Shown here piece after piece: positions 25,725 through 32,544 of a stretch of DNA of 37,821 nucleotides. A model generated the notes under the pieces. The model saw only the letters and a program-made list of their open reading frames with translations. It searched no databases and was not told the origin of the DNA. A program made the translations under genes and the position numbers. How positions within the stretch are numbered: position 1 is the stretch's first letter; each line of letters starts with the position of its first letter. The DNA comes from Alphaproteobacteria bacterium (GTDB lineage: Bacteria > Pseudomonadota > Alphaproteobacteria > Rhizobiales > Hyphomicrobiaceae): contig JAHZKP010000045.1 in assembly GCA_022600345.1 (NCBI GenBank), positions 1 to 37,821 on the forward strand, in the 5' to 3' direction.

Positions 25725-26722
25725 GCAGCAGCTCCCTTCGATCTGGCAGTAAGCTGCCCGGCAATCGCTTCGAGAACCTGAGCGGCGCTGGGCAATTCGC
25801 TTTGTGTCCGGGCTGCCCTGGCTGTCACGAATCCGATTCTCTCGTCTTCACACATCGCCCGATAGTCGACGCCAGGCACGCCGATTCGAATCGCCGCCGC
25901 ATCGGCCAGGATCGGATCTGGCTGTGCGGTAATCGCCGCAACCGGGAGCTTTCCAACCCAATCGGCAAGAGGCTTGTCGCAGGCGGAGATCCAAACGAGC
26001 GCATCCGCCTCGCCGCGCCTTGCCACTTCGCCCGCACGGTGAAGAAGCGGGTCGTGCTCAGGCTTGGAGGCAGCAAACGAAATTGGTGGCGCCAGGCCGG
26101 TCAGCGCCTGGCTCATGCGGATCAGTTCGCCTTGTCCCTGTCGCCGCCCAAGCGCAAGAAGCGACCAGCGCGTTTCAGCGGACAGAATGTTGCACAACGA
26201 CATGGCGGCGAATTGCGATAGTGGGTCAATCGCATCTGGCGCAAAGACGACGACGCCATATTTCGCTGCCTTAAGCCGCTCCTCAACGAATTTCTCGGCA
26301 GCCCCGGCTTCTTCCCCTTCAAGCGCCACCGGCTTGCCCTGACTGAGAGCCAGCAGAATGCCCAGTTGTTCGTGGAGCGGACGCTTACCGATGCTGAACG
26401 CCTCGACATTTCCGCCAAGCTCCCTGCCCGCGCAACATCCCAACGCGACAATGCTTCTTCCCGGCTTCTCTGCCAGAAGTCGCCCGAACCCCGGGTCCGC
26501 CCGCAACGCCTCAGTAATCGGTCCGGCAACGATGACCACGTCGGCGCGCAATGCAGCTTCGCCCGGTACGGTCCCCAACGTCCCTTGTTCTTGCGAAGGC
26601 CCCAATCCGGTTGCCGCCACGTGGTCCAATGTAGCGCGTGAAAGCCGCGCCAATTCAACGGCCGCCGCCGCACCGGCCAGATCAATTACGTCGACGACAA
26701 TCAACGGAGCACGCGAGCGCAT
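25721..26722 (-). CDS. fhcB: Formyltransferase/hydrolase complex subunit B (cofactor-free FwdB-like)
   Basis: From ATG 26722 the product has 333 residues, short compared with archaeal FwdB, as is usual for bacterial FhcB. It keeps the molybdopterin-oxidoreductase-like fold segments (ALRADVVIVAGPITEAL, LIRMSQALTGLAPPISFA, ADALVWISACDKPLADW) but I see no N-terminal iron-sulphur Cys motif or selenocysteine/cysteine ligand, so it probably carries no redox centre. It is a structural subunit of the Fhc complex. It is the first gene of the operon fhcBADC, the order known from Methylobacterium. Confidence 0.93.
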   Translation of the reverse strand: MRSRAPLIVVDVIDLAGAAAAVELARLSRATLDHVAATGLGPSQEQGTLGTVPGEAALRADVVIVAGPITEALRADPGFGRLLAEKPGRSIVALGCCAGRELGGNVEAFSIGKRPLHEQLGILLALSQGKPVALEGEEAGAAEKFVEERLKAAKYGVVVFAPDAIDPLSQFAAMSLCNILSAETRWSLLALGRRQGQGELIRMSQALTGLAPPISFAASKPEHDPLLHRAGEVARRGEADALVWISACDKPLADWVGKLPVAAITAQPDPILADAAAIRIGVPGVDYRAMCEDERIGFVTARAARTQSELPSAAQVLEAIAGQLTARSKGAAA

Positions 26723-27062
26723 CAATAGGTCGGTGGCCTGTTGTATGCCGCTCCAGGCATCGGAACTCTGGGAAATTGGAATGGCGGATGTCCTTTCCGA
26801 GTCAGTAGGTTCTGCAGGAAGGAAGCATGGACCTTCGTCGAATACAACTCCCCTGATCGCGCCATAGCCGGACGCACGGTCATTTTCCTCGGCAAGGAGA
26901 AGCGCCCAACCCTCAGAACCCGGACCGTTTCAAAGGTTCCCGACAATGCGAAGGCGGTCTTCCCGTCATTGCACTGCCGGATTTCGCTCGTTAGTGTGCC
27001 CCCGCTTTGGTCGGCCAGAACCGGCAGGCGCAATAATAACGTTCTCTGGGAGGAATACTTAA
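26723..27062. other. Divergent region between fhcB and the mxaD-like gene
   Basis: This 340-nt region must carry the promoters for the fhc operon (minus) and the methanol-oxidation row (plus). Plus and minus frames are open across it but lack ribosome sites and family features, so I call no gene. GGGAGGAA at the right end is the ribosome site of the next gene. I see no convincing promoter boxes or long repeats. Confidence 0.5.
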
Positions 27063-27599
27063 ATGCTGCGAACGCTCGCACTCGCTCTGATGGTTATGCC
27101 GCTTTTGCTGATGGTTGAGGCCAATGCACACGGACCCACGCGTCAGAAGGTGACTGAAACTGTCGAGATCAATGTGCCTGCCGATAAGGTCTGGGCGGTT
27201 ATAGGCAACTTTCAGGATCTCAACTGGCATCCCGCAGTTGAAAAAACCGAAGGTGAAGGCGGCAACGACGCAGGCGCCAAGCGAACCCTGACACTGGGCG
27301 GCGGCGGCCAGATCTTTGAAGAGCTCTTCAAGTACGACGCGGATGCCAAGTTGATCAAATACGGGATCACCAAGGTCGACGTGAAGGTTCTGCCGGTCAA
27401 CAACTATTCCTCCGTCCTCAGCGTCGAAAAGATTGATGACGGCAAATCGAAGGTAATCTGGAAGGGCGCGTTCTACCGCGGCTACATGAACAATGATCCG
27501 CCCGAAGACCTCAACGACGCGACCGCTATCAAGGCGGTCAAGGGCGTGTATCGGAGCGGCCTGGACGAATTGAAAAAGAAGCTTGAGGCAGCCGGCTAA
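27063..27599 (+). CDS. mxaD: MxaD-like periplasmic SRPBCC protein
   Basis: The 178-residue protein starts 7 bases after GGGAGGAA. It has a signal peptide (LRTLALALMVMPLLLMVEANA, cleavage near residue 22), then an SRPBCC/polyketide-cyclase-like domain: VTETVEINVPADKVWAVIGNF at about 31-51, LNWHPAVEKTEGEG, and GLDELKKKLEAAG at the end. MxaD of methylotrophs is a periplasmic protein that helps electron transfer between methanol dehydrogenase and its cytochrome; the match in size, fold and location is good. The neighbours (a propeller gene one base after the stop, xoxF 5 kb downstream) support a role with XoxF. No calcium-type mxa operon is in the window, so it probably serves the lanthanide system. 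Confidence 0.85.
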   Translation: MLRTLALALMVMPLLLMVEANAHGPTRQKVTETVEINVPADKVWAVIGNFQDLNWHPAVEKTEGEGGNDAGAKRTLTLGGGGQIFEELFKYDADAKLIKYGITKVDVKVLPVNNYSSVLSVEKIDDGKSKVIWKGAFYRGYMNNDPPEDLNDATAIKAVKGVYRSGLDELKKKLEAAG

Positions 27600-28607
27600 G
27601 TGAGCACACAAGTGCCAACTTGCAACAATATGGCACTGAGGGCGGTGGCAGCATCACCCGCCGCTCTCGTGTCGACCGCCCTGGCCGCGCTGCTGATCGG
27701 GTTCGCGACGGTGGCCGCCGCCAACGCACAGTCGCAGGCCCTGGTGACAAGTCAGCTTGCCGAACAGGTCGCAGTCGTCGATCTGGCAACCATGAAGGTC
27801 ACAGCCAGCGTGAAAGTACCCGGCAAGCCTGCCGGAATTGCGCTATCTCCGGACCGAACCCGCGCCTACGTCACCGCACCCGAGGCCAAAACGTTAACGG
27901 TCATTGATATCGCCAAGCGGTCTGTGATCGGCCGCGTTACGGTCGGTAGCGGCCCCCTGGGCGTTGCCGTGCATCCACGCGATGGCCGCGTTTTCGTCGC
28001 CGACTGGTACCAACATCAGGTCGCCGTCGTAGACCCCGAAAGCCTCGAAATAGTAGCAACTGTTCCGGTGGGAAAATCCCCTTCCGGGCTCGCGGTAACC
28101 CCCGATGGGGCCCTGTTGCTTTCAGCCGACCGCGATAGTCACCAGGTCAGCATTATCGATGCCGCATCCTTGAAGATCGTAAAAACCGTGGCGGTCGGCG
28201 AACGCCCATTTGGAGTTACGATCGACGGACAGGGCCGGTATGCCTACACCGCAAACGTCAAAAGTAACGATGTCAGCATCATTGATATCGCGCTGGGAAA
28301 AACCGTCGCTACGGTCAAAGTCGGCCGTCGGCCTTACGCCGTTGCGCTGGCCAATGGGCAAGCCTTCGTCACAGATCAGTACGCTGGAACCGTCAGCGTG
28401 ATTAATCTCGCCACCAAAAAAGTCGTTAAGATCATCCAGGTTGGCGCCTACCCTGAAGGCATCGCAGCCGATAGATCGGGCCGTTACGTCTACATCGCCT
28501 GTTGGGAGGACAACACCTTCGAGCGCATCGACACCACGACACTTGAAGTCACCGCTCGCGTCGAAGTTCCCGACGGCCCGCGCGCATTCGGCGACTTTTT
28601 GCGTTGA
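27600..28607 (+). CDS. Exported YVTN beta-propeller protein, PQQ-dehydrogenase associated
   Basis: The 335-residue protein starts at GTG 27600 directly after the mxaD-like stop. A signal peptide (about 20-44, ending AAANAQS) precedes seven YVTN-type blades, each with the pattern V.DxAT.KV.A.V.VG..P.G(I/V)A.....YV: examples are KPAGIALSPDRTRAYVTAPE, GPLGVAVHPRDGRVFVADWY, KSPSGLAVTPDGALLLSADR and AYPEGIAADRSGRYVYIACW. This resembles the propeller proteins repeatedly found beside PQQ-dependent alcohol dehydrogenases. The role is unknown; cofactor or metal delivery and docking are possible. The tight spacing indicates cotranscription with the mxaD-like gene. Confidence 0.85.
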   Translation: MSTQVPTCNNMALRAVAASPAALVSTALAALLIGFATVAAANAQSQALVTSQLAEQVAVVDLATMKVTASVKVPGKPAGIALSPDRTRAYVTAPEAKTLTVIDIAKRSVIGRVTVGSGPLGVAVHPRDGRVFVADWYQHQVAVVDPESLEIVATVPVGKSPSGLAVTPDGALLLSADRDSHQVSIIDAASLKIVKTVAVGERPFGVTIDGQGRYAYTANVKSNDVSIIDIALGKTVATVKVGRRPYAVALANGQAFVTDQYAGTVSVINLATKKVVKIIQVGAYPEGIAADRSGRYVYIACWEDNTFERIDTTTLEVTARVEVPDGPRAFGDFLR

Positions 28608-28690
28608 CGCTGTCGCCGGCAGACATCTTGTGTCTGCATTCATGCGTAGTGTATTGCGAGGCAGCGCAGCCTTGGACTTGTTTTGCCCAG

Positions 28691-28879
28691 GAAACCGCCA
28701 AACCGACATTAGGACTTGTTTGCCCAGGAAACCGCCCAACACGACTTTAGGAAGTGTTGGCACAAGAAACCGCCCAACACGACTTTAGGAAGTGTTGGCA
28801 AAAGAAACCGCCCAACACGACTTCAGGAAGTGTTGGCAAAAGAAACCGCCCAACACGACTTCAGGAAGTGTTGGCAAAA
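28691..28879. repeat. Five 38-bp tandem repeats, each with a hairpin
   Basis: Units start at 28691 (37 bp, diverged), 28728, 28766, 28804 and 28842. The last four are nearly identical, differing by one T/C and by CACAA versus CAAAA. Each unit opens with GAAACCGCCCAACAC, and CCAACAC pairs with GTGTTGG at the end of the unit around an 11-nt loop, so the array would form four strong hairpins in RNA. It fills the gap between the propeller gene and the 253-residue exported protein. No stop occurs in any plus frame across it because 38 is not divisible by three and each frame runs through every phase. Confidence 0.95.
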
Positions 28880-28922
28880 GAAGACGAAAACGTCTCGAAA
28901 AGACGAAAACTGGAGGATTCGC

Positions 28923-29684
28923 ATGCAGCTTTCGCTGTTTAACACTTTTCCCGCCAGCGCCATGGCCGCCGCAGCGCTGCTTGCCTGTGCTTCGATCGCA
29001 AACGCTGCGGAAGCTCCCGCGAGCATCTCATCGGCACTGTTCGAAACCAAGCATATCGACGGTTTGAAGGCGGGAACGACGCTGACCTACGACTTCGAAC
29101 GCGTCTCTTCCGAACCCAGAATGCTGGGCCCCAACTTCACTGACGACATTGATTTGACGATCAAAAAAGTCGCCGAAAACAATACTCGGACCGTCGGAAT
29201 CCGCGTCTTTACGGGAGACCGGGGCCGGGCCGTCAGGACCATCGACGGTATGACCGGCAACCCGGTGCTGGTGTTCTTCCTCGATCGGGCAGTCGCCGGA
29301 TTCTCGCTGTTGGCGGGCGGCAATCGTGCCTACCATAAAAACCGTTTCCGCGTCGCCATGCGCACCAAGGGCGGCCTCATTCCAGAGAAATTTGAGTACA
29401 ACGGCAAACCAGTCGACGGCTTTCGTTTTGCCGTCCGCCCGTTCACCGGGGATCGCAAAAACATCGACAAAATGAAGGGCTACCAAAACGCCCATTTCGA
29501 GTTCTTGATGAGCGATGATTTGCCCGGCTACTTTGCCGAATTCACGTCGAATTACTCAAGCAACAAGCCCGGCTCTCCGAGTTTGCGCGAGCGCATTGTG
29601 CTGAAAGGCGTCAAGGTTTCGCAAAAGGCAGCCGAGCCCGCTAATCCATCAGAAGCCAAAAAGGAAGCAGAGGCGGCCAAATGA
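28923..29684 (+). CDS. Exported protein of unknown family in the xox cluster
   Basis: From ATG 28923, six bases after TGGAGG, the product has 253 residues. A longer frame through the tandem repeats is rejected. A signal peptide (QLSLFNTFPASAMAAAALLACASIANA, cleavage near residue 28) is followed by a beta-rich body: LKAGTTLTYDFERVSSEP, FTDDIDLTIKKVAENNTRTVGIRVFTGDRG, NPVLVFFLDRAVAGFSLL, and a Lys/Ala/Glu-rich end. There are no Cys residues after the signal, no heme motif and no EF-hand. I do not recognise the family. It is coupled by ATGA to the next gene and lies between the propeller and the SoxYZ-like gene, so a periplasmic role in methanol oxidation is likely by context only. Confidence 0.8.
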   Translation: MQLSLFNTFPASAMAAAALLACASIANAAEAPASISSALFETKHIDGLKAGTTLTYDFERVSSEPRMLGPNFTDDIDLTIKKVAENNTRTVGIRVFTGDRGRAVRTIDGMTGNPVLVFFLDRAVAGFSLLAGGNRAYHKNRFRVAMRTKGGLIPEKFEYNGKPVDGFRFAVRPFTGDRKNIDKMKGYQNAHFEFLMSDDLPGYFAEFTSNYSSNKPGSPSLRERIVLKGVKVSQKAAEPANPSEAKKEAEAAK

Positions 29685-30037
29685 ACAGGTTCATTGCAGC
29701 AGTTGTCGGACTTGCCAGCGCATTGGTCATGGCGGCTCAACCATCGGCCGCCGTCGAACTGCCGCCAAACGACTACCCGACCGTCGCCCGCGCCGACTAC
29801 GTTTTCGGCTGTATGCAGGTCAACGGCCAAAGCCGCGATAGCCTGTTCAAGTGCTCCTGCTCAATCGACAAGATTGCTGAATTGCTTCCCTATTCCGCCT
29901 ACGAAGAAGCCGAAACGGTGATGTCGGTTCTGCTCAAGGGCGGCGAGAACGTAGCGGTTTTCCGCCACAGGAAGTTGCAGGACAAGGTCGCGCGCATGAA
30001 GAAGGCGCAAGTCGAAGCGGAGCTTCGCTGCTTCTGA
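29681..30037 (+). CDS. Small exported Cys-containing protein of unknown family
   Basis: The 118-residue product starts within the stop of the previous gene (ATGA). Signal peptide: MNRFIAAVVGLASALVMAAQ, cleaved near PSAA. The mature part has four Cys: C44 in DYVFGCMQVNG, C58 and C60 in FKCSCSIDKIA, and C117 at the second-last position. The CMQVN...CSCSID spacing suggests disulphides, or metal or heme binding, but it is not a CxxCH site. A basic helix (RHRKLQDKVARMKKAQ) lies near the end. I do not recognise the family. Tight coupling to the 253-residue protein suggests the two act together. The last codons, including Cys117 and the stop, form the first unit of the downstream 25-bp repeats. Confidence 0.8.
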   Translation: MNRFIAAVVGLASALVMAAQPSAAVELPPNDYPTVARADYVFGCMQVNGQSRDSLFKCSCSIDKIAELLPYSAYEEAETVMSVLLKGGENVAVFRHRKLQDKVARMKKAQVEAELRCF

Positions 30038-30149
30038 CTGGGCAGAGCTTCGCTGCTTCTGACCGGGCGGAGCTTCGCTGCTTCTGACTGACTGGGCGGA
30101 GCTTCACTGCTTCTGACTGGGGCAAGTTTCGCTGCTACTGACCGGGGTA
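30021..30149. repeat. Five 25-bp tandem repeats copied from the end of the preceding gene
   Basis: Units start at 30021, 30046, 30071, 30100 and 30125; the third is 29 bp because of an extra ACTG. Each begins AGCTTCGCTGCTTCTGA or a close variant. The first unit is the coding end of the small Cys protein (codons for LRCF and the stop), so the array carries that stop-codon segment again in four further copies. Two more units' worth of sequence decays before the convergent SoxYZ-like gene ends at 30206. Confidence 0.9.
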
Positions 30150-30205
30150 AGTTTCGCCAGCCGGTTGAGTGCGACCGCCACAACTCGCGATCGCCTTCAC
30201 GGCAG

Positions 30206-31048
30206 CTATGATCCCTTGGCAACCGCAACCGCCTTGAACGCACGCTTGTCGGTATCGCGTACGCTGACCGAAAGCGGCCCTTCGATTTTCGAAGAATAGG
30301 TGAAGCGTATGTTCGGGTCTGTCGACAGCGAAATGCCGCCCTCCATCTCGAACACGACAGCGTCGCCTTTGCGAACTTCCATGTGCTCGACGAACTTCGC
30401 TGGGATATAGAGCCCCGTGAGCTGGTTCATCTGCATGCCCGAGTAGTTGGGATGCTTGACCATCACCTGCGCTTCAGAAATCGGCCGCGAACTCTGCTGT
30501 GTCTTTGGCTGCAACGCGCGAAGCTTCATTTTCCCAATACTGGCCAACGCCGCGTCCATGTCCTTCAGTGCCGGCGCCGAACACCCACCGGCTGCCTTGA
30601 CGAACTTCGTTTGCATGTGCAGCGAGCCATCGGCCATCTCGATGACCGCCCGCACGTTGGAATACATATCGACCCTGACGCGCGTCGAAATCCTGCGCTC
30701 TCCCAGCCCGGCAGCTTCGCCAAACTTGAAGGCGGCCACGACCGGCGCCGGGTTCTTTTCAACCAGCAGCGTTAACTTGCGCACCTTTGGCGCGATGCTC
30801 GCAGGGATGGTGACCGTGATCGGAACAATCGCAGCATCTTCCGCCCGATAAGGTGCTTCCAGTTTGAGTTTCCCACTGCCATCGGCAATCTTCCGCTCAT
30901 CGCCGAATACATCGCTGCGCACGCTTTGCCAGATTTCCGCATCCTCGCCTGCAACGGCTCCCGGCATGGAAACCGCCATGCAAAGCGCCACCGCCACACT
31001 GGCAAATAGTGTGTTCCGTGCGTGTGCTGCGCCGTCGGCCGGTGTCAT
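30206..31048 (-). CDS. SoxYZ-like sulphur-carrier fusion protein, quinoprotein-dehydrogenase associated
   Basis: From ATG 31048, nine bases after AGGAGG, the protein has 280 residues; a longer frame upstream lacks a signal peptide at its start. A signal peptide (RNTLFASVAVALCMAVSMPGAVA) is followed by a SoxY-like domain (about 36-160) ending in KAAGGCSAP with Cys156, the counterpart of the SoxY carrier Cys in its GGC motif. A SoxZ-like domain follows (about 185-280: VMVKHPNYSG, YIPAKFVEHMEVRKGD, SLSTDPNIRFTY). The fused SoxY-SoxZ form is known beside PQQ-dependent dehydrogenases and was proposed to act in a 'quinoprotein relay'; it is not part of a thiosulphate-oxidising sox operon here. The substrate carried is unknown. 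Confidence 0.9.
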   Translation of the reverse strand: MTPADGAAHARNTLFASVAVALCMAVSMPGAVAGEDAEIWQSVRSDVFGDERKIADGSGKLKLEAPYRAEDAAIVPITVTIPASIAPKVRKLTLLVEKNPAPVVAAFKFGEAAGLGERRISTRVRVDMYSNVRAVIEMADGSLHMQTKFVKAAGGCSAPALKDMDAALASIGKMKLRALQPKTQQSSRPISEAQVMVKHPNYSGMQMNQLTGLYIPAKFVEHMEVRKGDAVVFEMEGGISLSTDPNIRFTYSSKIEGPLSVSVRDTDKRAFKAVAVAKGS

Positions 31049-31178
31049 CAAATCGGTCCTCCTGGACGAATTCAGAATTTCAATGTTGCTGGCTCTATAG
31101 TGCCTCACGGCCGCTGCAAAAGCCAATTCATTTGAAGTTCGTTGCCCCCGCATCGCTTGTGAGAAAGGTCGTCGAAGA

Positions 31179-32171
31179 TCACTCCCACTCCAGTTCGGCG
31201 AAGGCGGCAGAAACATTGCGCCGGTGGAAATCATCGAATAGTTCCCATCTTTCCCGCTCCTGCTGGGCGGCGCGTGCCATTGCTTCGTTAATGGTTCCGT
31301 CCTGGGCGATGATTTTTCGCACATCTGCAATGACAGCATTCAGATAGCGAAGCATTGGCTTGGAGGCATCCCCCAGCTTCATCATCTCCGGCCCATGACC
31401 AGGAACAATGCGGTTGGCCTCGACTTTTCCAAGGTTCTTCAACACTTCGACCCATCCAAGGATCGATCCATCAAGCGCCGGCGTGTGCCCCGAGAAAATC
31501 AGATCGCCGACAAACAGCGTTTTCGTCGTTTCGTCGCGGATCATCAGGTCATTGTCGGTGTGCGCTGTCGTTTGCGGCAACAAGGCAAGTTGTCGGTTCC
31601 CCAGATCCAGGATCACGGGACTTTCGGCGGTTACGGTTGGAAGGACAATCTCGGTCCCCGCGAAGGCTTTTTCGCCCATCGCCTGACGTGCCGCAGAAAG
31701 ATATCTCTCGCCCCTGGCCGCCAACGCCCGGGCCAATTTCGAATGCCCGACGAATTGAACGCCATCCTGTTTGAAAGCCGCATTTCCCAGAACGTGATCG
31801 GGGTGCATGTGGGTGTTGATGACGTATCGGATCGGCTTGTCGGTATGTCGTCGAATGGCTTCCCGCAATTGCCCGCCGGCGCGAAAGCTGCCGCTGGTGT
31901 CAATTACCCCGACGCCGCTCTGTCCGACAACAAACCCGCAATTCGAAATGTCACCGTAATTATCCGCCCGCTGAAGGTCATGTTTGCCGCGGTGAACGAA
32001 CACGCCGTCCGCGATCTCCAGGACGCCAAATTTACGGGTTTTCGCGACAGCCTTGCCAGCACTAGCGCCGCCCGCCACCGTCCACCCGGCAACCGCCAGC
32101 AAGAAGCCGATCGCCTTCCTGCGTCCGATGCCTGTCGGCTGTCCGGGCATCCCTGCACCATTTTTCTTCAT
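31179..32171 (-). CDS. Exported metallo-beta-lactamase-fold hydrolase, quinoprotein-relay type
   Basis: From ATG 32171 the product has 330 residues. It has a twin-arginine-like signal (GRRKAIGFLLAVAG at 16-29), so it may be exported folded with its metals. The MBL metal motif THMHPDHVLGN is at 120-130 (HxHxDH, His121, His123, Asp125, His126), followed by TTAHTDNDLMI, LFVGDLIFSGHTPALDGS and VPGHGP. It belongs to the SoxH-related hydrolases seen with PQQ-dependent dehydrogenases. It is next to the SoxYZ-like gene (130 nt, same strand) and divergent from xoxF, so it may act on a thiol-bound intermediate on the carrier. The real substrate is unknown. Confidence 0.9.
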   Translation of the reverse strand: MKKNGAGMPGQPTGIGRRKAIGFLLAVAGWTVAGGASAGKAVAKTRKFGVLEIADGVFVHRGKHDLQRADNYGDISNCGFVVGQSGVGVIDTSGSFRAGGQLREAIRRHTDKPIRYVINTHMHPDHVLGNAAFKQDGVQFVGHSKLARALAARGERYLSAARQAMGEKAFAGTEIVLPTVTAESPVILDLGNRQLALLPQTTAHTDNDLMIRDETTKTLFVGDLIFSGHTPALDGSILGWVEVLKNLGKVEANRIVPGHGPEMMKLGDASKPMLRYLNAVIADVRKIIAQDGTINEAMARAAQQERERWELFDDFHRRNVSAAFAELEWE

Positions 32172-32544
32172 ATCCAGAAAGTTCCTCAAATTTTTTTCGG
32201 CATCCGCTCGCGGTCTAGCCGCTTAAAGCGGCACTTGTGGCTCAGGGAAGATCTGACGATCATCGAGCAAGGGGCCGAAAATATTGGAAAATATGGGCTT
32301 GACAGGAAAAGTTCCCGATCCGGACCGACTATTCTTCATGTAGACTTGCGTAGTGTGACAAAAAGTGCAAAAACAATCCCAGGCAGCAAACGACTTCAGA
32401 CATCGGGACCCCCTGATGTTCGCTTCGAAAGTCCAGGTTCAAAAGACCGACACCAACTCAAGTCGGCGAACCTAACACGGACTGTGACACGCTGACGTTG
32501 CTGTCCCTTGCAAGCGTGGCAAGATCTCACAAGGAGGAAGCGCA
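32172..32544. promoter_or_regulatory. xoxF promoter and leader region with hairpins
   Basis: The 373 nt between the divergent MBL gene and xoxF contain no gene. Two inverted repeats stand out: GCCGCTT-A-AAGCGGC at 32218-32232, and near the xoxF start an imperfect two-step stem in which AGGTTC (32435-32440) pairs with GAACCT (32468-32473) and CCGAC (32447-32451) pairs with GTCGG (32462-32466). A lone TTGACA at 32299 has no good -10 at normal spacing. The ribosome site AAGGAGG lies eight bases before ATG 32545. Confidence 0.55.

Noticed and set aside
26741-27118. 125-codon plus-strand frame upstream of and overlapping the mxaD-like gene
   Set aside because: It has no ribosome site or domain and overlaps the well-supported start of the mxaD-like gene.
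28691-28879. CRISPR array
   Set aside because: The units are head-to-tail repeats with no variable spacers between them and no cas genes nearby.
28716-28922. In-frame upstream extension of the 253-residue protein through the 38-bp repeats
   Set aside because: The repeats are open in every frame by arithmetic (38 is not a multiple of three). TGGAGG and a signal peptide fix the start at 28923.
32299-32335. Sigma70 promoter for xoxF from TTGACA at 32299
   Set aside because: The nearest -10-like box (TATTCT at 32330) is 25 nt away, too far for a normal spacer.
31395-32495. Plus-strand open frame of 366 codons opposite the MBL gene and into the xoxF leader
   Set aside because: The opposite strand encodes an intact MBL-fold protein with its metal motif; the plus frame has no recognisable domain or ribosome site.
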